From contig CM054118.1 of assembly GCA_028673005.1 (NCBI GenBank), positions 56,303,338 to 56,367,337 on the forward strand: a stretch of 64,000 bases of DNA, read 5' to 3'. Below the pieces are notes generated by a model. The model saw only the letters and a program-made list of their open reading frames with translations. It did no database searches and was not told the origin of the DNA. This document shows, one piece after another, positions 44,961 to 55,956 of the stretch. The position numbers and the translations under genes were made by a program. How positions within the stretch are numbered: the first letter of the stretch is position 1; each line of letters opens with the position of its first letter. The DNA is from Tanypteryx hageni. Its lineage: Eukaryota > Arthropoda > Insecta > Odonata > Petaluridae.

Positions 44961-46046
44961 TGAATGGAAATAAACTTCCCTCTAATAAATTTATGATCCT
45001 GTACTACCAACAAACGTGTACCTCCAAACGTTTTAACACTCGTATGTACGAATCGGTCGCTCTGTTTCTAAGTGAAATTTCCGCGAAATTCAGTACCTCT
45101 TTGAAAGAGTGCCGCCCCAAATAGTGTTAGGAACCATTGGTGTGGGCTGTCTGCGGACAGATTATTTACATGAATGTACATGAAACAAAATTAACGTATT
45201 GACACAACGTATTGGGAAACCAATGCTCTATCGCGATCATATAATTCTCTATAATTCCAGAAGTTCTATTAATTAAAGCTTTCAATGTGTAGCATTCTGA
45301 TGAAACGTATTAGCAAACCTATCGTAAGCTGTGTACTTACTAAGTTGACGCCGATGGATCAACTGTTTGCGTTATCTACGAAAAAGAAACTGAAACATTC
45401 TCGGGAAGAAAAAATACACGACGACTGAAATGAATTCAAAGAATAATAGTTTCAAAACTTGCGAATTATTTAATTTTTGAAATTTCTCCGATGGTACGGC
45501 GGCTTAAATAGTCGTTGAGGGATGACCGATAAATCATCGTATAGAAAAAAATACTTTGAACAGAATAAAAATTAAAATATTATACACGAAACATTAAAAA
45601 AATATATAAGTATCTATTTCGTAACATTTGTAATACAAAAAATGTTTACATCTGTTAGTTATCTGAGTTTAATTTTGCGGCCGGTATATTGGCCACATGA
45701 GATTTTTAAGACGACAAAGCGCGGCCGATATAACGGTCGCTTGATCGTCAAAGGGTTAAAGCACGCATTACTGGCGTGACTACATATTAAAAATAAAAAA
45801 CCCATCGTCAAATATCACGTTTTAATGAAACTTTTTCATTCATCATTTAAAAAATAAACGATACGCAGGTCGACCGCTTACGAGGGAGGTAAAGAAAGTA
45901 AAGACGAAACGGCATAAAAAGAACAAGATTACTTGAAAAAAACACGATCGCGACGCGCAATCCAGCAAACTGCATCCCTAAGGTGATCGGGGACGAAATC
46001 CTCCGTTGAAGCGACGGATAAGTAATCCCCGGGATATCGTTTAGCG
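44961..46046. other. Anonymous sequence
   Basis: At 45741-45759, GATCGTCAAAGGGTTAA resembles a piggyBac right end with TTAA, preceded by GCGGCCGATATAACGG and GCGGCCGGTATATTGG. No left end was found. Confidence 0.4.
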
Positions 46047-46348
46047 CTAAGGTTCTCAACCAGGGGGAAATTCCCCCCAGGGGGGAATTTTAGGGTTTCA
46101 GGGGGGGAACTGGGACCACAGATTCAAACTGTTGGAATATTGAGCTTTCTACAAACTACAATTCTACAGATTGTACGTAACCTACAGGACATCACGCTTT
46201 ATTGTGTCACAGATTAAATTAAAAATAAAGATAAATATTTTCAATATTATATGCATATTATTTGGAATGCACCTTTTGAGTCGGACAATCTTGGAAAGGG
46301 GGGAATGACATTCTGACATATGGTGAAAAGGGTGCATGGGACAAAAAG
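46047..46348. mobile_element. hAT-type element, weak termini (302 bp)
   Basis: A perfect 8-bp duplication GTTTAGCG at 46039-46046 and 46349-46356 brackets a segment starting CTAAGGTTCTCAACCAGGGG, a common hAT start. The right end (GACAAAAAG) matches poorly, so the call rests on the duplication and the left end. Confidence 0.6.
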
Positions 46349-46850
46349 GTTTAGCGGAAAGAAAAGCGTGCGATCATCGCCAACTTGACATCTCACACGC
46401 GAAATTACGCGTCGAGATCACACGTCGCCGACAGATGACACGCTCCGATTTCATCATGCCCTTCATTTAAAAGCCCTTGTTGATTTTTTCCTCATACAAT
46501 GGGCAAAATATCTATAACTCCTTTTAATGTTATTTCTTTCCGCTTCACTGACTGCAACGGGAAAATCAAAGATGGGTGGAAGATACGAGAAGGAGGGAAG
46601 CTTTAAGAAGACGCGCAAAAACAGAATATTTATCTCGGAACGAGCTGTGCTCGTCGATAGTAATTTTTTTCCGCTGACTCCGGTTACGGAAGACGGCCAC
46701 CTCCTCCTGTGATGGTAGCTTCCCCCTTTTAGAAACAACTAGCTGAAGTGAGAAACAAAAAAGACGAAACGGGCGGAGAGGAAGGTAAAAAAAAGATGGA
46801 TATAGGGAAGGCAAACGGAGAAGAATATGTTTACGGAGAAAGGTTTTGGT
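46349..46850. other. Anonymous sequence
   Basis: Overlapping opposite-strand frames at 46463-46814 are not recognised. Confidence 0.4.
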
Positions 46851-47630
46851 GATAGAGAGAGTGGAGGAGAGGGTGGGGAGAATAGAAATGGGGTAATAAA
46901 ATAGGGAGAGGAGGGAAGGGGAAAAAGGAATTGAGTGATTGGAGGAGGAAGTGATGGGGTAAAGGGGAAAGAGAGAAGAAAAGTTTTGATGGAAGGAGAA
47001 TCAGGGAAATGGGGAAGGAGGAAAATAGAGGGGAGAAGCTGAGATAGAAGGAAAAAGAGAATTAGAGAGATTTGAGAAATAGAGAGGAAAGATGAGAGGG
47101 AGAGAGAAAAGGAGAACGAGAGAAAGAGGGCGAGATAGAGAGGGAGGCACTAAGAGAGAGGGAGATGGGGAAATAGAAGGGACGAGAGAGAAAAGAAGTT
47201 AGGGGGAGAAGGAGAGAGTGAGAAAGGGAAATAGAGAGAGGGAGATAGAAAGAGGTGAAAGAAATAACAGGAGAGAGAGGGAGAAAGAGGGAGAGAGAGA
47301 GGAGATAGAAGGGGAGAGAGATAGAATTAGAAGGAGATAGAGAGACGGGAGAGAGAGGGAAATAGAAAGAGGTGATAGAAAGAAAAGGAGATAGAAAGGA
47401 GAAAGTAGAGATAGAAGTAGGGAATAGAGTGGGAGATAGAGAGACAGGGAGAAGACAGAGGTAAAGAGAGGGAGAGCGAGGAGACAGAAGTTGCGAAATA
47501 ACATGAGAGGGGGAGAGAACGAGAGAAAGGGGGAAGAGAGCAGAGTGAGGTGTGGGGGAGAGGGAAGAGGGGAGGGAGAGAGCGAAGAGGGGAGGGAGAG
47601 AACGAAAGGGGGAGGGGAGGGGAAGTTTTC
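46851..47630. repeat. GA-rich purine tract (0.8 kb)
   Basis: Plus-strand GAGAGA/GGAGATAGA sequence. Ser/Leu-rich minus-strand frames (up to 225 codons) are compositional. Confidence 0.93.
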
Positions 47631-48221
47631 GAATACGAAAAGAGGGAGAGTATTCTAAAAAAAGATCCTCCTGGGAGTTGACAGCGCAAAATGGGGAAGT
47701 GACGGATGGGAGAGAGGTACAAAGAGTGAGTGAGCTCATTTGTTGTTTTCTTCCTTTTGGCGCTATTCGTTTGTTGCGTTTTTCGTTCTTTTTTCTCGAC
47801 CCTCACTTTCCCTCCTTTTGCCACTGACCTCCCCTTTATCCCTTCCTATTCTCCACCTCCTGCATCTCCTTCCATCTCCGTACCCCCTACCCTACCCGCC
47901 CTATCTTTTCTCTACTCGCTGAACAGCCCGCGATTCGTTTTTGTTTTTCATTTATTCCCTGACTCAGAAGGTCAAAAATACGCTTCCTTTAGTAAACAAG
48001 GGTGGCAAAAGACGAGAGAGCGGCGGCGTTGAGATTTCGGAGGGTATGGGGGAGGGTCCTTTCCTGTGAGCTCGAAACTGAATTTGCAATTAAGGTCGAG
48101 GCGAGAGGAAACTCCTCCATACGTGGCTCAACTCCGATGCAAAGGTCGTCAAAATGCATAATTCATGTAACGAAGGGATGAGGCGATTAAATGGGAAAAA
48201 ATTGGAGCTTCATTTGCAGAC
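47631..48221. other. Anonymous sequence
   Basis: Purine-rich DNA switches to pyrimidine-rich near 47800-47930. No recognised gene. Confidence 0.45.
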
Positions 48222-48612
48222 GCGATATGAAAAAGCGCGTTTTATTCACCGAGGGTTATTTAGAATTGTAAACTTAAAATTATTTATAAATTTAGTAATA
48301 TAATTGTATCAGATAAAGTAGTTTATTCAATAATTAAATTCAAAATTTTAACTTTCTTTCTGTAACTATTTGCTCAGAATCTTAATTTGAGTATTTTGAA
48401 GGCACTCCATGCCGACCACCGATTTTTCAGAAACATTTCCTCTGCAGTACTATAGATGGAATTAAAAGTCACACAAATAGTGAAAACTTTTAACTTCCTA
48501 TCTATAACCATTTGCTCATAATATTTATTTGAAATGTTTGGAGGCACATCTGACGCCCGCCGATTTATTCCAAAACATTTCTTTGGTAGTGTAATGAATG
48601 GCATCATCATAG

Positions 48613-49650
48613 CAGTGGCGAATTTAGGAGGGGTCGCACCTGGCGCGCGCCAGGGGCCCCGTAAAGCATCACGCGGCCCCGTGACGCATGGCAGTGCTTC
48701 TCAACTTGGGTTACGCGGAACTCGAGGGTTCCGCGAAAGATTGGAGTTCCGTGTGGATCCGCGAAAATGGGATAAAAGCCAAGATATCTCTACCGCTCAG
48801 TTACCCTAAATCTTGAATTTCTCTCTCACACTCGGTGGCGGATTAAAGGGGGATCGCACTTGGCGCGCGACAGGGTCTCCTTGAAGTAAGGGGCCCCGAA
48901 AAAATGCTCGTGTATATAATCTCAGAAGTACGAAATGTCTCAATTTAAATATCAGTGGTACTTCTCTATGATTCCATAGAAAAACGAGCGTTAAACGGTG
49001 TCACAAAAGAAGGTAGCCATTAGGAGTGGTTTCACTATAATTTAGATTGCTATATACTATACTATATACTGTATACTATATACTATACTATATACTATAC
49101 TATATACTATACTATATACTATACTATATACTATACTATATACTATACTATATACTATACTATATACTATACTATATACTATACTATATACTATACTATA
49201 TACTATACTATATACTATACTATATACTATACTATATACTATACTATATACTATACTATATACTATACTATATACTATACTATATACTATACTATATACT
49301 ATACTATATACTATACTATATACTATACTATATACTATACTATATACTATACTATATACTATACTATATACTATACTATATACTATACTATATACTATAC
49401 TATATACTATACTATATACTATACTATACTATATACTATACTATATACTATACTATATACTATACTATATACTATACTATATACTATACTATATACTATA
49501 CTATATACTATACTATATACTATACTATATACTATACTATATACTATACTATATACTATATATTTAGATTGCAGGGCCCCTGACTGCTTGACGCCACGGG
49601 CTCCCAATTGTTTAGGGTCAGGGGCTCCAGAAAACGTAAATCCGTAACTG
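48613..49650. mobile_element. hAT-type element with internal satellite (1038 bp)
   Basis: Ends CAGTGGCGAATTTAG and TAAATCCGTAACTG are inverted copies. Flanks CATCATAG (48605-48612) and CATCATGG (49651-49658) agree at 7 of 8. Inside are a second left-end-like sequence (CGGTGGCGGATTAAAG at 48832), another hAT-like start (CAGTGCTTCTCAACTTGGG at 48692) and the satellite 49050-49561. The first two suggest a hAT-in-hAT history now partly erased. Confidence 0.75.
49050..49561. repeat. 12-bp satellite (TATATACTATAC)n, about 42 units
   Basis: Nearly perfect array of a 12-bp unit over 0.5 kb, with phase changes near 49070 and 49425. The 178-codon Tyr/Ile/Leu frame across it is spurious. The unit is itself partly palindromic (GTATAGTATATA on the other strand). 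Confidence 0.97.
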
Positions 49651-49755
49651 CATCATGGAGTAGATACACCCAGCAAATTTCAGTCTTCTATCTCTTACCG
49701 TTTACTTGCAATTTAACTGATTGCACAGACGGACAGACAGAGCGAAAACATACAT

Positions 49756-50306
49756 CTACATGTTACCCTGCAATTCACCTAATTGGTGGGTGGCAGGGGG
49801 TGAAATGCACCATATTCTACCTAAAGATTGTCTATCGCAGGTTAAAATTTTCTGTTGTGATCTCGTATTGTCCTCGGAAAGAACGAGCCTAGATTACGGT
49901 CCGTCCTACAATCGAGCTCACGTATCTTATCATCACGGTCGTTTCTACCTATATACGTTGGTGCTTCAATTATTCCTACAACCTCGTCATTTAGACATTC
50001 CGATCTATATTTCTCCAGAAGCCGCAACCTTGAGTTCAATCTACGATTCTTCAGTGGTACCCAGTTCAAATCCCTCAATAATGAAGTGACGCTTTCCTTA
50101 TGTTCGTACTTTTGTTTTACGAATCTTGCTGCTCTGCGCTGAACTCTTTCTAATTGAATTATGTGTCCCTTCTCGTACGGATCCCATATGCATGAGGCGT
50201 ATTCCACTTGTGGTCTAACCAGTGATAAGTAACAGGTTTCGCGTACTTTTTCTGTAGTGTTCCGTACTATTCTACCTATGAAAGCCAGTTTCTTGTTGGC
50301 CGTTCG
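49756..50306 (-). pseudogene. 5'-truncated CR1/Jockey-type LINE, longest tail copy
   Basis: The minus-strand coding end is open from 50306 to a TAA at 49842. It begins RTANKKLAFIGRIVRNTTEK, continues LVRPQVEYASCIWDPYEK and LERVQRRAARFVKQKY, and ends FFPRTIRDHNRKF. EYASxIWDP..LExVQRRAARF is the usual C-terminal signature of CR1/Jockey-group reverse-transcriptase ORFs. The 3' end on the plus strand begins TACATCTACATGTTACCCTG. No reverse-transcriptase core remains. Confidence 0.88.
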
Positions 50307-50394
50307 TAAAATGAAACGTGCTTAACATTATTTTGTGTGTCTGATTCTCCTACAAGTGAATTCTCTTTTCATGCAACTGTGATTATCGAGAGCA

Positions 50395-51666
50395 CGACGG
50401 TGAATCAAAAAGTTCCTGGAAGAGGTCAGTTCCGTTCCTGAGTTTCAAAAAATAACAAACCATTGTTGTCTGAAATTAGCATGATCTTAGCCATAAGAAT
50501 ACAATATTTGGTAACAATTCATTAATTTGTTATAATGTAACAGCTGTTTTTATAACCCAGAAAATCATGAGGATGGATAATTTAAAATTTCAGACTCGAG
50601 CGAATGTTTTTGACAAAACATGGTTGGGAACCGAATGCCATCATTCAGGATTTGCAGAAAGTTTATGCTCCGAAGAAAACAAGTTTATGAATGGGTCAAA
50701 CGGTTTAAGCTTGGACGAGAGGATATTGAAGATGACCATCGAAGTGGGAGACCATCAATCAACGAAGAAACTGTGGCCGCCGTCCAATCGATTATGAAAG
50801 AAGATCAACGAGTGTCAGTGAAAATGATAGCCACACGTTTGGACATCTCAGATGGCTCAGCTCAATCAATCCTAACAGATCGTTTAGGATTGAGCAAGCT
50901 TTCTGCTCTATGGGTACCAAAAGCGTTGCGCACTGAGCACAAGACTCAGAGAGCTGATCATGCAGTTGAGTTCCTCAACCGATTTGAAGCAGATCCTGAA
51001 GATTTCTTCTGACGATTAGTGACTGGTGATGATACATGGATTTATCAGTACGATCCGGAAAGCAAATGGTTACCGAGGGGGTCAAGTGGATCAATCAAGT
51101 TCAAGGCTGAACGATCAGTCAAGAAGGTTTTGGCCATTGTTTTTGGGATAGTTAATGCGTTATCTTCTTCGATTTTCTCGAAGGACAACGGACAGTAACA
51201 GGAAGTTATTACGAACAGGTTTTACGGAAATTGAACGCGGCTCTTGTGAAAAAAGGCCTGGAAAATTGCATCGAAGAATTTTGTTTCACCACGACAATGC
51301 GCCAGCACAATCATCCAAGGTATCAAGAACTGTGCTTCGAGAAATGCATTGAGAACCGCTCTCTCGTCCATTCTACAGTCCCGACTTGACCCCTTTCCAA
51401 TTTTTTTCTGTTCCCAAAATTTAAGGATCACATCAAGTGAGTTCGCTGGGAATCGATATCTGAGGCCAAACGAACAGTTTTGATCTGGTTTCGATCAAAT
51501 GATCCAACTTTCTACAGAAATTGGTTAGAACGTGGCGACACCGTATGGAAAAAATGTTTCGAGTTAGATGTTGGATAAGTTGAAAAAAGGAATGAAAAAT
51601 AAATGTTTCTTTTGAGTTTGTTCTGTTTTTATGTAATAATGCCGGGAACTTTTTTATTCGCCCTCG
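50395..51666 (+). mobile_element. mariner element, near full length (1.27 kb)
   Basis: Terminal repeats CGACGGTGAATCAAAAAGTT (left) and the complement of CGAGGGCGAATAAAAAAGTT (right) differ at a few bases. TA follows the right end (51667-51668), and the left flanking TA has become CA. Total length is normal for mariner. It contains one disrupted transposase gene. Confidence 0.9.
50567..51582 (+). pseudogene. mariner transposase, inactivated
   Basis: Recognisable from N to C: MDNLKFQTRAN at 50573, YEWVKRFKLGREDIEDDHRS after a frameshift, RSGRPS, the VTGDDTWIYQYDPESK first catalytic block, HHDNAPAQSS with the second catalytic Asp, and YSPDLTP. Frameshifts in the N-terminal region, a TGA at about 51010-51012, a further frameshift near 51155-51290 and a TGA just after LREMH break the frame. 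The third catalytic Asp of the D,D34D triad, expected five residues after SPD, is replaced by Gln (PFQFF). The enzyme cannot be active. Confidence 0.9.
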
Positions 51667-51668
51667 TA

Positions 51669-52325
51669 TATTAGAATTTGCAGCGTGATTACATTGAAAA
51701 GAATCGCCTTAAATTCAGAATCCCCTCTAAGACATCTCAAACTATATTCAAATGATGAACCCATTGACACCTGGGAGAGCTATTTGCATTTGCTTTATTT
51801 TTATCGTCTCTAGGAATTTGGCGAAATGTAAATGATATTTGTCCGGAAATTGGACTCGACTGGCTCCTCGACGCCAAACGACACTCCATACCCGTTTTGG
51901 TTTGAGGTTTTCTGTTTGACGAAATCTACGATCGATTTTAAGCTTCATCGTTAATATAAGCGTCCAAATTCTAAAGGAAATAAATATAGACGGATATGAG
52001 AACGCCAGAATATTTTACACAAATATTTACGTTGTACTATTTGCCAAAATCTTTATTTCAGCATATGTACTACCTCTATTTGCTCATAGACTAACAGTAA
52101 GCCTCTAAAATGACAAAGAATGGACGTATAACCTTTAAAATGGCTTGCTAAGTTCCTTTTTAATGACACAGCAATGGTATTCGGTACGAGTATAAACAGG
52201 AGATGAGAAAAATTAATTTCTAAGAGCCTAAAATATGACAAAATAAATAAAAATATATAAATAAATAAACAATAAATAGTAACAGTGATTATGACGTTTA
52301 GTACGATTTAACTCATATTTCTTGC
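51669..52325. other. Anonymous A+T-rich sequence
   Basis: No gene or shared repeat recognised. Confidence 0.45.
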
Positions 52326-52930
52326 AGGCTAGATGTAAACTGTTGGAAAATTATATGTCGGAGGGACTAGCGAATGAGATAGATCTTATCAGTAGCCCGA
52401 CGTATCTCGGAAGGCAGGGCAGCGAGGATAAAATTCGCGAGATCGATTGTAGAACGGAGGGATATAGAGGATCGTTTTTCCCTAGGGCAGGGGTGGACAA
52501 ACTTTTTACGTGGCGGGCCGCATTAACAGTTGCAGCTTCTTAGGCGGGCCGCATAAACAGATGAAAATGCTTCGGCGGGCCACGTTAGGGTTCACATCGT
52601 AAGTAATGTGAGGTAATGCGAGGGATCCTGTTAGTGAAAATCAATAATAAATAATATGTTATCCCCATAAAATCACTGGAGAATGTTTTCCGGCATTAAT
52701 TTAAACTACAAATATGAAATTATCTCTATTTTATATTACGGTTCGCTTTCATAATGGTATCGCGGGCCACATAAAATGCCCTCGCGGGCCGCAGTTTGCC
52801 CACCCCTGCCCTAGGGCCATAAGAGAACATAAGAGGAAAAGGTAACGTAGAAAAACTAGAGAATATTGGTGCTCTGCATCCCCTGTCATCCAACAAAAAG
52901 GTGACTTGCAGGGTATCATGTGGATTTAGA
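52326..52930 (+). pseudogene. LINE 3' tail interrupted by a hAT element
   Basis: CR1/Jockey-type tail (blocks LQARCKLLENYMSEGLANE, SSPTYLGRQGSEDKIREIDC, RTEGYRGSFFP) is interrupted at 52488-52808. It continues GCCATAAGAGAACATAAGAG, then CCTGTCATCC and GGTGACTTGCAGGGTATCAT, ending GTGGATTTAG. Removing the hAT and one duplication restores the expected family sequence. Confidence 0.9.
52488..52808. mobile_element. Non-autonomous hAT-type element (321 bp)
   Basis: Ends CAGGGGTGGACAAAC and GTTTGCCCACCCCTG are inverted, with a perfect 8-bp duplication CCCTAGGG at 52480-52487 and 52809-52816. Subterminal GGCGGGCCGCA and GCGGGCCGCAG match the family of 11704 and 16836. No coding. Confidence 0.95.
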
Positions 52931-52969
52931 TAAATATAGATGTATCTTGGCACTGCACATTGTGATGAC

Positions 52970-53447
52970 CAGTGCCGTAGCCGTAAAAAAGCAGAGGGTA
53001 TACCGTATACGGAAGTATAACTTTGAGGAGGGATCTTCCCAGTTTTTTGAAGAGCAAAGTACATGACTATAATGTTACGATGTCATGATAAAACGCGTTA
53101 GCTTATTTTGAATTTTCTTGAAAGTTTTATTTCAATTATATTTTAGGAATGTATATAAAAAATTAAAAAATTATAAGTACAGTATTTATTTTCAACCTGA
53201 TCGAAACAAAAGTAGTATTAGAATATTGATATTAAATCTCTTCGTGGGCAGCTGATTTTCAAGAATTGCATGTGCAGCATCAATATTTGGGACCACAAAA
53301 AAAGAAATTAGCCGTTTTTTTCAATCAACCTGTACAATTTCTCATAACGTAAGGGTATACGCCATTTGTTAGAAAAAGTAGAGGGTATACCCTATTAATT
53401 CGAAAAAAGCAGAGGTTATACGGCGTATACCCTCCACCACAGCACTG
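52970..53447. mobile_element. Non-autonomous hAT-type element (478 bp)
   Basis: Starts CAGTGCCGTAGCCG and ends in the complement of CAGTGCTGTGGTGG. A perfect 8-bp duplication GTGATGAC lies at 52962-52969 and 53448-53455. GAGGGTATACCGTATACGG lies near the left end and GCGTATACCCTC near the right. The same family, with a LINE insert, is at 10883-11635. Confidence 0.93.
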
Positions 53448-53455
53448 GTGATGAC

Positions 53456-53985
53456 ATAGAGCTTCGTTTAATTTATTTGTTACAGAATGCCTTATAAAAC
53501 ATTTTTTCATCACATTAGCTTCTGTAAAACGGGGTAGTCTTATATTCGAGGTCTTCTTATGTTTGATGATGAAATGTTTTTGTTGGTGACGCAAGTAGAT
53601 AAACAAATTTTTCGAGTTCTCCAGCGTGGTTTCTGCGCGTTTACCATGCAGATGCATCCAAACCACGAACAAACTGCGTTAATACGAACCGTATCCCGCG
53701 CTGACCGAAATTTAATAGTTAAGAAAGTTTAAAACAACAAGAGAGGAAAGATGCACACTTGCATACATGCGAGGCAGAGCCGTTCTTTACGATTTATGCG
53801 ATCATATCAAAAAAGAAATATTAATGGCTTAGTATAATGTGTAAGAACTGAAGTGCCAATAGTGATGCCAAGGAAATAGCGAATTTTTGATTCACCGACT
53901 AATTTCTTAATCAATAAAACAATCGACAATTATTTAAAACTTAACTCGCTCGAATAAAAGTAACATAACCTTTAACAGAAAGAAT
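53456..53985. other. Anonymous sequence
   Basis: No gene recognised. Confidence 0.45.
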
Positions 53986-54275
53986 CCAACCCCCAACCAC
54001 TCAACCGAACCCGGGGGGGGGGGGGGGGGAAATAAAGAATCCATACCCAACCACTCAACCCAACCCGGGGGAGGAAACAGAATGAATCAAACCCCCAACC
54101 ACTCAAACCAACCCGGTGGGGAGGAAACAACGAATCCAACCCCCAACGGCTAAACCCAACCCGGAGGAAGAAACAGTACCAATTCAACCTCCAACCACTC
54201 AACACAACCCGAGGGGAGAGAATAGAACGAATCCAAACCCCAACCACTCAACCCAACCCGGGAGGAGGGAAATGA
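53986..54275. repeat. ~48-bp minisatellite, six units
   Basis: Units start at about 53986, 54037, 54084, 54134, 54180 and 54230, each with AATCCAACCCCCAACCACTC, AACCCAACCCGGG and a short purine linker. The first unit contains G17. The opposite strand carries GGGTTGGGTT-like G clusters. Confidence 0.92.
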
Positions 54276-55697
54276 AACATACAGATTAGAGGAAAGATAA
54301 CGCTAAAAGTCCGTTTTCTCTATTGACGTTTTATTCTTTTGCCCATTAATAGATACTTCTATCTAAATTATTTACATTCACGCTCCACATACGTTTCAGA
54401 TGAGACGTAAACGTGTGTATCACGTGCACGTTCTTTACGTATAAATGAGACAAAACCATTGTTGTCTATTCCCATCTCGGTCTCGTACCATTACTCATTC
54501 TAACCTAAACTTCACACAATCCATGTTACAATCTTAATGACGCTGTTTACGTATCCACGTGAGTCATGCCCTATAATTGAGTCTTGCTTCCAACGACGAA
54601 TCTGACATACATACAAACAACATCACCTAGACACACCTTTCAGGGTACAAACGTCATTTTACAACAATTACTGGCATTATGTCTGTTAATTTTTTGCGTC
54701 AAAAAAACTCTTGCGCCAAAATTTGCGAGGAAAAGAGTTTTTAAAACACAAACGAAGATGGACAGGGAAAATATTACTTTGGCACACGTATTGATAATTT
54801 GTAGATACTGAACTCAAAATCCAGCGAAAGGAAAAGTAATAAAAATTTAAGTTTAAGAAGAAATCAGTAACGATTACGACATATCAAAAAATGTAAGGGA
54901 GAAAACGAAAAACAAAACAACACGCAGATGTATGGGAGAAACCGCTCCAAGGGCCTGTATAGCTGTAAAAAAATCAAACAAAAATGTTTAAAAATTATTT
55001 AAACCAATGATTTATGCAATGCATACACGTTCATATTCGTGGTTTAAGTTTCGAAAAAGATTCTTGGCCGGTTCGGGGTATTTGGGACAAATTTCAGCCC
55101 TCTTTCAGACGTTTCCTATGGATTAATTAACAAACTACCTAAATGTCGTTTTCTATTAAATTCTGTTAATTTATTTATCACTCTTCTAAACGCTTTATGA
55201 AAATGTAAACAATGAGATTGAAATTAAAGAGATGTCATAGAGATTGCAGCCTGTTCAGAAAGATAAATTCCGTTCCAAAATTTGCTTATTGTTAATTGGA
55301 AAAATGAATGGGAAAAAGTCATTGGGCAATCTACCGGCTCACTGATCACTCTGGCCTGATTGCATTAAAATTTAAACTGATATTTGTGCCATCTATGTGC
55401 CAGTGTAATATAACAGTTTTTAAGTGTCACAATGCGTATCACCAGAAGGGATGAAAAAGGCAATGAAAACCAGAATTTCTTATAATCTGCTATTGGTGAA
55501 TCAACCTTGATGACTGCTGCTTTGTAGCTGAGATGCGCCTCTGGTTTTCCTAATCTTTGTGTGGTTGCTGGATACTGTGTCAGCTCGATTGTAGCCATAA
55601 GGCGAGCTCTGTAATTCTCTATTGGATAATAATTTTTATTACATATTTTTCTCTCATTCACAAAATCGAAATTTACATGGGGGTTAAACCACATATA
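54276..55697. other. Anonymous sequence with a small fold-back
   Basis: About 55465-55555 contains GAAAACCAGA and CTCTGGTTTTC as inverted arms around TTGATGA...TGTAGCTGAGATG, a degenerate relative of the core at 38191-38218. Otherwise nothing recognised. Confidence 0.45.
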
Positions 55698-55956
55698 TAA
55701 GCGTTCCTCAACTTTTTTGATAACTCAGCCCACATAAGCTACAGAAGATTATCCGCGTTCCACCTAAACTACGAGAAAGTTTCCATGACCCGCCTGCATA
55801 TCAATATATGAATTTTTTTACAAAATAATTAAGTTTTCGCTATACCTTTCAAATATTGCAAACAGATTTTAATTTTTTTTTACAATTTTTCGCAGCCCAC
55901 CTCAAGTTCTTTTGCGGCCTACCAGGGGGCCGCGGCCCACAGGTTGAGATGATCTA
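55698..55956. mobile_element. Probable decayed hAT-type element
   Basis: AAGCGTTCCTCAACTTTTTT at the left and CACAGGTTGAGATGATCT at the right are roughly inverted. GCGGCCCACAGG and CAGCCCACATAA give subterminal similarity. No target duplication is visible, and the Helitron at 55957 abuts the right end. Confidence 0.5.

Larger units (their letters stand above)
48222..49755 (+). repeat. Interspersed repeat family R3, copy 2, split by a hAT
   Basis: The left part 48222-48612 and right part 49659-49755 together match 33313-33665 in order, with an internal partial duplication at 48497-48590. The 1.04-kb hAT-type element 48613-49650 separates them. Joining the flanks at one CATCATRG copy restores collinearity. 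Confidence 0.83.

Noticed and set aside
45741..45759. GATCGTCAAAGGGTTAA as a piggyBac right end
   Set aside because: No matching left terminus, so kept only as a note in the anonymous stretch.
49047..49583. 178-codon Tyr/Ile/Leu frame
   Set aside because: It is the translation of a 12-bp satellite whose length is a multiple of three.
49721..50089. 122-codon plus-strand frame
   Set aside because: Antisense shadow of the LINE C-terminal fragment on the minus strand.
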